A stretch of DNA of 43,491 nucleotides, from positions 1 through 43,491 of the forward strand of contig NZ_JAQWXX010000075.1 in NCBI RefSeq assembly GCF_029254265.1, in the 5' to 3' direction. The translations under genes were made by a program, and so were the position numbers. Under the pieces are notes generated by a model. The model was not told the origin of the DNA. It ran no database searches and saw only the letters and a list, made by a program, of their open reading frames with translations. The stretch comes from Algoriphagus sp. (GTDB taxonomy: Bacteria; Bacteroidota; Bacteroidia; Cytophagales; Cyclobacteriaceae). Positions 8,145 through 16,306 of the stretch are shown here, in pieces. Positions within the stretch are counted from its first letter, which is position 1. Each line of letters starts with the position of its first letter.

Positions 8145-9427
8145 CCCAAAAACCTGTTAAATCCCCTTGGCTTTGGGTTCCCTCGCTTTATCTTACTGAA
8201 GGTATCCCTTATATTCTGATCATCGTAGTCTCCGTGGTAATGTACAAAAAGCTCGGTGTCTCCAATGCAGATATCGGCCTTTACACCAGTTTGCTGTATT
8301 TACCTTGGGTGATCAAACCAATCTGGAGTCCGATTATCGACTTAGTCGGTACCAAACGGAAATGGTTTCTCAGCATGCAATTTATTCTGGCATTGGTTTT
8401 TCTGGGAGCTGGATTGACCACTCCTGCAAGTAATTTTTTCTTTCTGACATTGGCCTTTTTCTGGATGGGAGCATTCGCCTCCGCAACAAACGACATAGCT
8501 TCGGACGGAATGTACTTGATCGCTTTGAAACCGGAGCAGCAAAGCTTCTTCGTGGGCCTGCGAGGTACCTTTTACCGAATCGGAATGATTACCGGACAAG
8601 GTTTGATAGTCATTATTGCCGGTTATCTGGAGACCTCACTCGGAGACAATACACAGGCTTGGTCCTGGACGATGATAATTGTAGCTGGAATGATGTTAAT
8701 ACTGACAGCAATCAACTATTTCACCACACCCGTTGTCGAAGAAAACGAAGAAGTCCCAGCTGAAAAACTTAGCCGGGCAGAGGAGCGAGCGAATTTTTTC
8801 AAGGTATTTGAAACGTTTTTTACCAAGAAAAACATAGCATTATCCCTGACTTTTGTATTGATCTATAGACTGGGGGAATCTCAATTGGTCAAAATGGCTT
8901 CACCCTTTCTCTTGGATGAAAAAGCAGATGGAGGACTCGCAATCAGTACTTCAGATTATGGATTGATTTACGGTACTGTTGGCGTTATCGCTTTACTATT
9001 GGGAGGGATTCTTGGTGGAATCACAATTTCACGGGATGGATTAGGTAAATGGATGATTCCGATGGCGCTATCCCTGAATCTTCCAAACTTACTCTATATC
9101 GCATTGGCATATTTCCAACCTGACAATTTGCTATTTGCCGGAGGCGTAGTAATCATAGAACAGCTAGGCTATGGATTTGGGTTTGCCGCATACATGGTTT
9201 TCCTGATTTATCTGGCAGAAGGGATTTTCAAAACTTCCCATTACGCTATAGCTACTGGATTTATGGCGATGGGAATGATGTTTCCTGGAATGCTTTCAGG
9301 TTATATTCAGGAATGGCTAGGATACACCGGATTCTTTATTTGGGTTGGGATAGCGATGATTCCTGCTTTAGTGATAGCTGCGAGCGTAAAGTATCCGAGG
9401 GGTTTTGGGAAGAAAACGGAAAAATAG
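8141..9427 (+). CDS. ampG: AmpG-like muropeptide permease (MFS)
   Basis: The 428-aa integral membrane protein has about 12 hydrophobic segments and the AmpG/MFS signatures LYLTEGIPY, LYLPWVIKPIWSPIID with KRKW in the first loop, and SATNDIASDGMYL. AmpG imports GlcNAc-anhydroMurNAc with or without peptides from the periplasm to the cytosol. Its start overlaps the GNAT gene by 4 bp, and NagZ follows after 112 bp. The surrounding amidase, glycosidase and NagZ support the muropeptide assignment over a generic sugar carrier. A hydrophilic loop of about 25 residues near 200-225 is the central cytoplasmic loop. Confidence 0.85.
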   Translation: MTQKPVKSPWLWVPSLYLTEGIPYILIIVVSVVMYKKLGVSNADIGLYTSLLYLPWVIKPIWSPIIDLVGTKRKWFLSMQFILALVFLGAGLTTPASNFFFLTLAFFWMGAFASATNDIASDGMYLIALKPEQQSFFVGLRGTFYRIGMITGQGLIVIIAGYLETSLGDNTQAWSWTMIIVAGMMLILTAINYFTTPVVEENEEVPAEKLSRAEERANFFKVFETFFTKKNIALSLTFVLIYRLGESQLVKMASPFLLDEKADGGLAISTSDYGLIYGTVGVIALLLGGILGGITISRDGLGKWMIPMALSLNLPNLLYIALAYFQPDNLLFAGGVVIIEQLGYGFGFAAYMVFLIYLAEGIFKTSHYAIATGFMAMGMMFPGMLSGYIQEWLGYTGFFIWVGIAMIPALVIAASVKYPRGFGKKTEK

Positions 9428-9539
9428 TTGGAATTCAGATGTGTATTTTCGGAGTGCGATTTACAAGATCGGCGAAAGGTGCAGGTATCACGAACCCAAT
9501 CAGGAACAAAAAACTAACAACATTTAAACTTTACAACTT

Positions 9540-11048
9540 TTGAATCCCTCACTATCCAAATCCCAAAAAGTAGCGCAGTTTTTTCTGCCAGCAGCATTTG
9601 TCCATGACTCAGAAGAGAATTACCAGGCCATGGAAAATCTAATCCGGGAAGAAGGAATCGGTGGATTGACTTTTTTTCATAGCAGACACTCGGCCGCTGC
9701 AAATTTTGAAAAGCGAACAGAAGTATTGGATGTAAGCGGAACTTTAGAAAAAATGATCAGTCTGATCAATCGCTACCAAGCTGCTTCCAAAATCCCTCTT
9801 TTGATCAGCATCGATGGTGAATATGGATTAGCGATGCGCATTGAGAAAACACCACAATATCCCTTTGCCATTTCGCTCGGAGCCATGCAAAATGATGCCG
9901 AAAATCTGGTAGAAGAAGTAGGGTATCGGATGGGATTGGATATGAAGAAAGCCGGAATCCATCTGAACCTTGCACCTTGTGCTGATGTGAATACCAACCC
10001 AAACAACCCTGTGATAGGTTATCGTTCTTTCGGAACAGATCCAGAGAAAGTAGCCATCCTTGCCCTTGCCAATTATAAAGGAATGAAACGAGCTGGGATC
10101 GGAGCTTGTCTGAAGCATTTCCCGGGTCACGGAGACACCGAAGTGGATTCCCATTTGGGTTTGCCGGTTTTACGGAAAAGCAAAACGGAACTTCAAGCCG
10201 AAGAATTACTTCCTTTCCAATATGGAATAGATCATGGTGTAGAAATGATCATGGTAGGTCATTTGGCAGTTCCATCACTTACAAATGGTAAGGATATTCC
10301 CGCAAGTATTTCGAAGGAAATCATCACAGATTTGCTCAAAAAAGAAATGGGCTTTAAGGGATTGGTTATTTCTGACGCGTTGAATATGAAAGCGGTGGCA
10401 AAACATTTTCCCGAACCGGGACAATTGGAGCTGGAAGCATTCAAGGCTGGTAATGACCTGCTTTGCTTCTCTGATCATGTCAAAGAAGGAATTGAGAAAA
10501 TCGTAGCACAAAGCTCAGATGATGAGATTGAGCTTGTTTTTGAAAAGATAAAAGCTTTGAAAACAGTCTTGGGGGTATTGGATTTTAAACCAATAGAAGT
10601 TCCGGTTTTCGATTGGGAAAGTCATTCTCGTTTGCAGAGTAAGTTGGCAAAGAATTATCTTTCGGTCATTTCCGGAAAAATAAATCCAAGTCAAATCCAA
10701 GAACTTATTAAGGCGGAAAAACTAGGATATCGAGAGTTTTTCACTTCCGAGAAAAGTCACTTTGCCCAGCAACTAGACTTACCTTTTACTTCATTCGATC
10801 AAGCGGAAAAAGTAATCCTAGCCGTCTTTGTTCCAAGTCACAAACCACTGAATCAATTCGGGATGGACCCAAAATCCATCGCAGAAATCAAGGATATAAT
10901 GGATTCAAAACGATGTATTCTGGTGCATTTCGGTAACCCATTGGCTTTGCCGAATTTTGAAAGTCTAGGAAAATGTGAGGCAGTAATTTGTTGCTACCAA
11001 ACTTTTGAGGAAGTTCAGATAGAAGCTCTAAAGTTATTTTCCAACTAA
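9540..11048 (+). CDS. nagZ: Beta-N-acetylhexosaminidase NagZ (GH3)
   Basis: The 502-aa protein is read from TTG 9540. An in-frame stop lies just upstream and no ATG exists before the conserved SQKVAQFFLPAAF segment, so TTG is the only reasonable start. GH3 motifs include KHFPGHGDTEVDSH at 192-205, holding the NagZ Asp203-Ser-His205 acid/base dyad, and VISDALNMKAV with D279 as the nucleophile. The enzyme removes GlcNAc from imported muropeptides. There is no signal peptide, so it acts in the cytosol, consistent with the AmpG gene upstream. Residues from about 350 to 502 form an extra C-terminal domain, as in two-domain NagZ of B. subtilis. The leader has no clear Shine-Dalgarno. Confidence 0.92.
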   Translation: MNPSLSKSQKVAQFFLPAAFVHDSEENYQAMENLIREEGIGGLTFFHSRHSAAANFEKRTEVLDVSGTLEKMISLINRYQAASKIPLLISIDGEYGLAMRIEKTPQYPFAISLGAMQNDAENLVEEVGYRMGLDMKKAGIHLNLAPCADVNTNPNNPVIGYRSFGTDPEKVAILALANYKGMKRAGIGACLKHFPGHGDTEVDSHLGLPVLRKSKTELQAEELLPFQYGIDHGVEMIMVGHLAVPSLTNGKDIPASISKEIITDLLKKEMGFKGLVISDALNMKAVAKHFPEPGQLELEAFKAGNDLLCFSDHVKEGIEKIVAQSSDDEIELVFEKIKALKTVLGVLDFKPIEVPVFDWESHSRLQSKLAKNYLSVISGKINPSQIQELIKAEKLGYREFFTSEKSHFAQQLDLPFTSFDQAEKVILAVFVPSHKPLNQFGMDPKSIAEIKDIMDSKRCILVHFGNPLALPNFESLGKCEAVICCYQTFEEVQIEALKLFSN

Positions 11049-11217
11049 AACCCGCATACTCAAAATCTATTTTAGAATTCTTATTGATAAATCCAGTCTG
11101 GGATTTTTGCTTTTCCTGCCCTTTTGGAGGTTTCTAGATTAACCTTAATTGAATGCTGCTTAAAAGGATTTTTTCAATCATTTCCTTATCTTACAAGTGA
11201 CAGATTTTTTGAAGGTT

Positions 11218-12675
11218 ATGAAAAAAAGATACAGGACCCCGGGAGTTTATGTGGAGGAAATCTCAATGTTTCCCAAATCCATTGCACAAGTTGAGACTGC
11301 TATTCCAGCATTTATAGGATATACTGAAATAGCACTTCGAGACAGCACTTCGCTATTAAATATCCCCACTCGAATCAGTTCTATGATAGAATTTGAGGAG
11401 TATTTTGGAAGAGCTTTTCCATCCAAATTCGAAATAGTACCGGCAGTTCCATCCGATCATGTTCCTGTCAATATCGATGGACAGATGAAGTCTCTTTTAT
11501 TTTTACCCAATCAACAAGCCTTCCTTTATTACAGTGTCAAAGCCTTTTTTTCCAATGGAGGCAGCTCTTGTTACATCGTATCGGTTGGAAGTTATGGGGG
11601 GCAGGCTAACCTTCAATTTAATAAATCTGATTTACTCAATGGACTTTCAGTTTTGGAAAGTGAGGAAACACCTTCGGTTTTAGCAATTCCCGATGCAGTT
11701 TTATTGGAGGATGAAGCTTTTGAAGTTTATCAAGCAATGCTTGCTCAAGCTAAAAGCAGGTTTCGATTTGCGATACTTGATATCCCCAATGGCTTTTTGC
11801 CTGTAAATACTTCAGGTGATGATTGTATTTCAAACTTTCGGGTCAAAATAGGAAATCAGAACCTTGCCTATGGAGCTGCTTATTATCCCTGGCTTAATTC
11901 CAATTTAAGTCAAGGTCGGGATTTTGAAATCCTGAATCATATTCCGCTACACGATCTGCAGGAAATCTTACCCGAAGAATTTGCAAAGACATTTTTAAGT
12001 TCTAGTCCTTCCCCTTCCGGTGAATACCTACACCAAGCCCTGAAAAGCTTAAGTCCAACTTACCATGAACTTCTTAGGGTAATTCAAGAAAAATTGGGGC
12101 TTCTCCCTCCTTCTGGATTTTTGGCTGGTGCCTATGCCTTAGTGGATAATTCAAGAGGAGTATGGAAAGCTCCCGCGAATATTTCCTTGAATTCCGTTAA
12201 GAACACTTCGTTTTCCATTTCAAATTCAATCCAAGAGGATTTAAACATTCACCCCTCCGGAAAATCAATCAATGCCATTCGGGAATTTCCGGGAAAGGGA
12301 GTTTTGGTCTGGGGTGCTCGAACTCTTGCAGGCAATGATCCGGAATGGCGATACGTTCCAGTGAGAAGAACAGTCAGCATGATTGAACATTCCATTCGAA
12401 ATGGGCTACAGTATGTGGTATTCGAACCAAATGAACCAAAAACATGGATTAGAGTAAAATCTGAGTGTACTAATTTTCTATTTGGAATTTGGCGGAGTGG
12501 TGGATTTGTTGGTGCCAAACCCGAGGAAGCTTTTTTTGTAAAAGTGGGACTGGGTGAAACTATGACAAGCCAAGATATTTTAGATAATAATTTGATTGTA
12601 GAAATAGGAATGGCTTTGGTTCGACCGGCCGAGTTTATGTTTTTAAGAATTAAATTAAAAACAGGTTCTAACTGA
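11218..12675 (+). CDS. Orphan contractile tail sheath protein (eCIS / phage-tail type)
   Basis: The 485-aa protein is taken from the ATG at 11218, which has GAAGG just upstream; a GTG at 11197 would add 7 residues. It carries the full set of sheath landmarks: TPGVYVEE at 7-14, AIPAFIGYTE, ISSMIEFEEYFG, FFSNGG at 110-115 followed by CYIV, and VWKAPAN from 315. The sheath C-terminal core follows, with FPGKGVLVWGARTL, EWRYVPVRR, VVFEPNEP and a final EFMFLRI strand. Such proteins polymerise around an inner tube and contract. The length matches sheaths of extracellular contractile injection systems, so it is not an obvious fragment. No tube, baseplate, spike, AAA ATPase or terminator-cap gene lies within 11 kb to the left or 30 kb to the right. 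It is co-directional with nagZ, 169 bp away. Confidence 0.92.
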   Translation: MKKRYRTPGVYVEEISMFPKSIAQVETAIPAFIGYTEIALRDSTSLLNIPTRISSMIEFEEYFGRAFPSKFEIVPAVPSDHVPVNIDGQMKSLLFLPNQQAFLYYSVKAFFSNGGSSCYIVSVGSYGGQANLQFNKSDLLNGLSVLESEETPSVLAIPDAVLLEDEAFEVYQAMLAQAKSRFRFAILDIPNGFLPVNTSGDDCISNFRVKIGNQNLAYGAAYYPWLNSNLSQGRDFEILNHIPLHDLQEILPEEFAKTFLSSSPSPSGEYLHQALKSLSPTYHELLRVIQEKLGLLPPSGFLAGAYALVDNSRGVWKAPANISLNSVKNTSFSISNSIQEDLNIHPSGKSINAIREFPGKGVLVWGARTLAGNDPEWRYVPVRRTVSMIEHSIRNGLQYVVFEPNEPKTWIRVKSECTNFLFGIWRSGGFVGAKPEEAFFVKVGLGETMTSQDILDNNLIVEIGMALVRPAEFMFLRIKLKTGSN

Positions 12676-12710
12676 GTCAAGATTCAAAAAACACTTCTTC
12701 AAAAAGCCAA

Positions 12711-12730
12711 CAGCCGTGTCACCACGGCTG
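12711..12730. terminator. Stem-loop between convergent sheath and epimerase genes
   Basis: An 8-bp perfect stem, CAGCCGTG-TCAC-CACGGCTG, sits between two convergent genes. The flanking runs are only moderately T-rich on each strand (CTTTAAAAA on plus; TTGGCTTTTTG on minus). It probably acts as a bidirectional terminator, or as an RNA-stabilising hairpin. Confidence 0.65.
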
Positions 12731-12772
12731 CTTTAAAAATTATGATATTTGATTTGATTCGGGAAGTGAAAA

Positions 12773-13924
12773 TCACTTTTCTATTCCAAATCTATACTCA
12801 ATCAGATGTTCGTATTTCTCACCTGGATTAAGGATAGATGATGGAAAGTTCGCTTTATTGATTGCATCAGGCCAGTTCTGTGACTCCAGACAGAATCCCC
12901 AATACTTATCATAGGTCTTGCCTTCAGCGCCGGCAAAGCCATCCAGAAAATTTGCTGTATAAAATTGTACACCCACATTATCTGAAAACATATCCATAGT
13001 CCTTCCTGATGTAGGATGAACAATGTTAACAAAATGGATTAATTCAGGACTTTTCTCCAGCTTCATCACCATATTATGATCAAAGCCACCATTATTTGCG
13101 GCAATCTGATTACCAAGAATCTTAGGCTCTCGGAAGTCAAAAGGCGTTCCCGTCACATCTTTTATTTCACCCGTAGGAATTAGTCCTTCATCCACCGGAG
13201 TATAGGCATCGGCATTAAACTGGAATACATGATCGGTTACCGGACCGGAAATTCCACTAAGATTAAAGTAAGTATGATTGGTCAGATTGACTAGTGTTGG
13301 CTGATCTGTTTCTGCTTCAAATCGAATTCGCAATACATCGTCCAGTGTCAGTTCCATCCAAAGTGTAGTAGTCAGATTACCCGGAAATCCCTCTTCACCA
13401 TCCACGCTGAGATAAGTCATTTTTACACCAATTATTGAATCATTGGCATATGGCTCCGAATCCCAAACTTTTTTATTAAAGCCTTCCAATCCTCCGTGTA
13501 GTGTATTTTCCCCGTTATTCTTTGCGAGTGTGTAGGTTTTCCCATTCAGCTCAAATTTTGCTCCTCCGATCCGATTGGCGACTCTACCGGCAGTGGCACC
13601 AAAGAATGGATTGGGCTTGGTCAAAAACTCTGGAATGCTATCCAAAGTCAAGGCGATATTTTCCAACTTCCCATTCTTGTCCGGAACGGAAATTCTGGAG
13701 ATCAATCCTCCGTAATTACTCATTTCCACTTGCATGTTACCATTATCCAGAGTGTATTTGAAAATTTCTTGATCTTGGATTTGAGCGACTTTTTCTACTT
13801 TGAGCATAAGGTTTATTTCTTCAGTTTCGAGTTGAGTTTCTGAATTTTTAGGTTTGGATTGACAGGAGAAAGCGAAAGCAATCAGAAGGATTGCTACAAA
13901 ATGGATTGGTTTGAAAAGTTTCAT
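12773..13924 (-). CDS. galM: Aldose 1-epimerase (mutarotase), lipoprotein
   Basis: The 383-aa protein has a lipoprotein signal, with Cys21 in AFAFSC. The GalM fold is shown by NPFFGATAGRVANRI, NTLHGGLEGF, the catalytic-His segment LTNHTYFNLSG, and the C-terminal catalytic Glu in GFCLESQNWPDA. It interconverts alpha and beta anomers of aldoses such as galactose or glucose. Here it should sit on a membrane, facing the periplasm, rather than in the cytosol. It is the last of three reverse genes, 77 bp after the amidohydrolase. The galK gene lies 24 kb away, so this copy may serve extracellular sugar uptake rather than the Leloir pathway directly. Confidence 0.9.
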   Translation of the reverse strand: MKLFKPIHFVAILLIAFAFSCQSKPKNSETQLETEEINLMLKVEKVAQIQDQEIFKYTLDNGNMQVEMSNYGGLISRISVPDKNGKLENIALTLDSIPEFLTKPNPFFGATAGRVANRIGGAKFELNGKTYTLAKNNGENTLHGGLEGFNKKVWDSEPYANDSIIGVKMTYLSVDGEEGFPGNLTTTLWMELTLDDVLRIRFEAETDQPTLVNLTNHTYFNLSGISGPVTDHVFQFNADAYTPVDEGLIPTGEIKDVTGTPFDFREPKILGNQIAANNGGFDHNMVMKLEKSPELIHFVNIVHPTSGRTMDMFSDNVGVQFYTANFLDGFAGAEGKTYDKYWGFCLESQNWPDAINKANFPSSILNPGEKYEHLIEYRFGIEK

Positions 13925-14001
13925 AGGTTGGGGTTTACGTTTTTCTAACCATAATCTAGGTTATCCTAAATTAGGATTTTTGGTACATATACTTTCTAAT
14001 A

Positions 14002-15384
14002 CTATTTCCTAAGATGATTCATCTCGATTTTAGCCAGCTCTGCATCCAGTCTTGCTCGATCATAGAATTTTCCTCCCATGACCACAGTAATGGGTCGCTT
14101 CATGGTGGATAGATCTTCCAAAGGATTTTTCTCTACCAAAACAAAATCTGCCGAAGCCCCTTTTTTGATGACTCCCCATTCACCTTTCTGATCAAAATAC
14201 AAGGCTGGATTAACAGTTCCCGTTCGTAGGATTTCCAAATTGGACATGCCAGCTTTAGACATCATCTCTATCTCATGATGTATAGAAAAACCTGGAACAT
14301 TGAACACCTGAGGAGAGTCGGAACTCATTATCATCGGAACTCCAGCCTCATGAAGGGAAAGAAAAAGCTGATTTCTAAACTCTAAATAGGGCTGAACATT
14401 CGCTTTGGTTAAAACACCCTGGCTTTCCAAAAGCTTCTTTTGGCTTACCCATTGCTGAATCTGCAGTCCCGGAAGGTATTTCATTTCTGGAGCCAATCGG
14501 AATGAATCAGCCGGCACATAGCCAAAGTATCGATCAAATAGTGTCAGCGTTGGGGCTATCCACGTTTTATTTTTCAAGGTCAATTTGATCAGATCAGGAA
14601 GTTTGTCTTGATCTGCCTCGCCTACAACCAGCATGCTAAACGGTTCTGCTATGGTAGGATCAAGCCTTGATTTATCTTCAATCATAGCTTCCAGATAGCC
14701 ATCCATATGCTCTACAGACTTATAGCCATTTTGTAGGCAGGTTTCCAGACCTACCCCAAGCGACACATGTCCACCGTAGGGAATTCCAACTGCTTTTGCT
14801 GTTTCAGCTATTGCTAAAAATTTTGGCATATCGAGACCTGGATGAAGCTTTAGATGATCATATCCGGCTGCTTTTTGCGAGCTTACCATTTGCGCTCCCA
14901 TTTGCGGAGATTCGACCGAAGTACCATTCAAGGAAGGACCAGAGATAAACATCCTTGGCCCGGGAATCTCGCCACTGACTACTTTTTGTTTTAACTCCAA
15001 ATGTGACTCATGGCCCAACATACTTCTAATCCGAAGCACCCCGTTTGCGAGATATAGCCAAAGTGTTTCTTCTTGAAGTTGGGTATTCTCATTTATAGCT
15101 GCTGGCAAATGTGCATGCATTTCTGCCAAACCTGGAAAGACATATGCTCCTTTTCCATCGGTAATGTTCATTCCTACACCGTTATTCGGAAGCCTGTTCA
15201 TCGGCAAAACCCTCATTATTATCCCGTCTTTTAGAATTAGAAAACGGTCCTCAAGTATTTTACCAGATTCCACGTCTACTACATGAACATTACCCAAAAC
15301 CATTTCTTGAGCAAATACAGAACTGAATTCACCAATACCAATAAAGAATAGTATTCCTATCCAGAAGCAAAGTCTCTTTTTCAT
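14002..15384 (-). CDS. Exported amidohydrolase family protein
   Basis: The 460-aa protein has an N-terminal signal peptide ending near VFAQ (residue 26). Metal-dependent amidohydrolase signatures follow: FPGLAEMHAHLP (HxH ligands), a Lys in YDHLKLHPGLD that may be the bridging residue, GGHVS, SVEHMDG, and the late Asp in MSSDSPQ. The C-terminal beta-sandwich ends with GASADFVLVEKNPLEDL. It belongs to the imidazolonepropionase/prolidase-like branch common in Bacteroidota periplasm; the substrate is unknown but probably a cyclic amide or peptide. It lies 45 bp after the gluconokinase stop in the same direction. Confidence 0.85.
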   Translation of the reverse strand: MKKRLCFWIGILFFIGIGEFSSVFAQEMVLGNVHVVDVESGKILEDRFLILKDGIIMRVLPMNRLPNNGVGMNITDGKGAYVFPGLAEMHAHLPAAINENTQLQEETLWLYLANGVLRIRSMLGHESHLELKQKVVSGEIPGPRMFISGPSLNGTSVESPQMGAQMVSSQKAAGYDHLKLHPGLDMPKFLAIAETAKAVGIPYGGHVSLGVGLETCLQNGYKSVEHMDGYLEAMIEDKSRLDPTIAEPFSMLVVGEADQDKLPDLIKLTLKNKTWIAPTLTLFDRYFGYVPADSFRLAPEMKYLPGLQIQQWVSQKKLLESQGVLTKANVQPYLEFRNQLFLSLHEAGVPMIMSSDSPQVFNVPGFSIHHEIEMMSKAGMSNLEILRTGTVNPALYFDQKGEWGVIKKGASADFVLVEKNPLEDLSTMKRPITVVMGGKFYDRARLDAELAKIEMNHLRK

Positions 15385-15429
15385 AATTTTATAGTTTAAA
15401 ATTCTAAATGGGCTTTATAACAAAGCTCA

Positions 15430-15924
15430 CTAAATCTTTTGAATTCCAACTCCAAGAAACTCCAATGCTTCTTCAAGCATTTTTTCAGGTGATTGGTCAA
15501 TATTAAGATGCATACCATAACTAGGTTCTTCCCAAGTCGCAAATTGAGAATCCAGCATACTTGCTTTCATGTAGTGATTTTTTCGTGCGAGCATTCGTTC
15601 CCAAATCAAATCGCGATCCCCTTTTAAATGAATCCACTTCACATCCGAATTAACTTGCAACACTTTTCTATAAGATTCTTTCAATGCTGAGCACCCTAGG
15701 ACCGATCCTCCATGAGCACTAGATTTGATTAAGAGTTTTGCAAGAGATTTCAACCAAGGAGTTCTATCCAAATCATTCAAAGGAACCCCTTTGCTCATTT
15801 TTTCAATATTTTCCGCTGGATGAAATTCATCAGCATCATAAAATGGCAGATTTAGATATGCTGCCAAAGCTTTTCCGAGCGTAGTTTTCCCAGTTCCTGA
15901 GACTCCTGTGACAATAATAATCAT
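15430..15924 (-). CDS. gntK: Gluconokinase
   Basis: The 164-aa protein is of usual length for GntK. The Walker A loop GVSGTGKTT spans 7-15, followed by FYDADEFHPAENIEKMSKGVPLND and LGCSALKESYR. The family hallmark around ARKNHYMKASMLDSQFATWEEP is present. It phosphorylates D-gluconate to 6-phosphogluconate in the cytosol with ATP. It is the first gene of the reverse group with the amidohydrolase and galM, divergent from the nagB-like gene. No gluconate permease or Entner-Doudoroff gene lies nearby. Gluconate could come from periplasmic glucose oxidation, but that is only a guess. Confidence 0.93.
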   Translation of the reverse strand: MIIIVTGVSGTGKTTLGKALAAYLNLPFYDADEFHPAENIEKMSKGVPLNDLDRTPWLKSLAKLLIKSSAHGGSVLGCSALKESYRKVLQVNSDVKWIHLKGDRDLIWERMLARKNHYMKASMLDSQFATWEEPSYGMHLNIDQSPEKMLEEALEFLGVGIQKI

Positions 15925-16306
15925 CTCGGAATTTAGGGAAAATAATGATTTAATACCTGATTGAAATTACGGAAGGCTATATTCTGATTCATCTGAATTC
16001 GATAAGAAACTGGGAGATATATTTGGAAACCTTTTTGAATTTTTGAGCGATCTAGGAAAGTTTATCATCTTTCTAGAGTATACTTTTATAAAATTTTTAT
16101 TAAAGTATGTTTTATTCAAAAACTTTTTTTAAATTTGTTCTATCAAATAATTAATGGAAAAATCGTATTTATTCAGAATTTAATTTTATATTTTTTGAAT
16201 AAACTTCTTCTAATAGGGGACAGAAATCGATTACTCTCTTTATTTTATTTGGAATTTGGATTAGGATAAAATATCTCATAACCGAAAATAATCTTTCAAG
16301 ACCCTT
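15925..16306. other. 382-bp AT-rich divergent intergenic region
   Basis: No gene is seen. The region separates gntK (minus) from the nagB-like gene (plus). It is strongly AT-rich from about 16070 to 16200. An exact TAnnTTTG element lies on the plus strand at 16130-16137. No clear minus-strand promoter for gntK was found. Confidence 0.6.
16130..16137 (+). promoter_or_regulatory. Candidate Bacteroidota -7 promoter element for the nagB-like gene
   Basis: TAAATTTG matches TAnnTTTG exactly. The upstream -33 region is only TTTTA (about 16109-16113), so that half is weak. If used, it gives a leader of roughly 160 nt before the ATG at 16307. Confidence 0.4.

Noticed and set aside
13960..13980. Inverted repeat ATCCTAAATTAGGAT upstream of galM as a terminator
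   Set aside because: The T run is on the plus strand while the genes are on the minus strand, and the loop would be very small.
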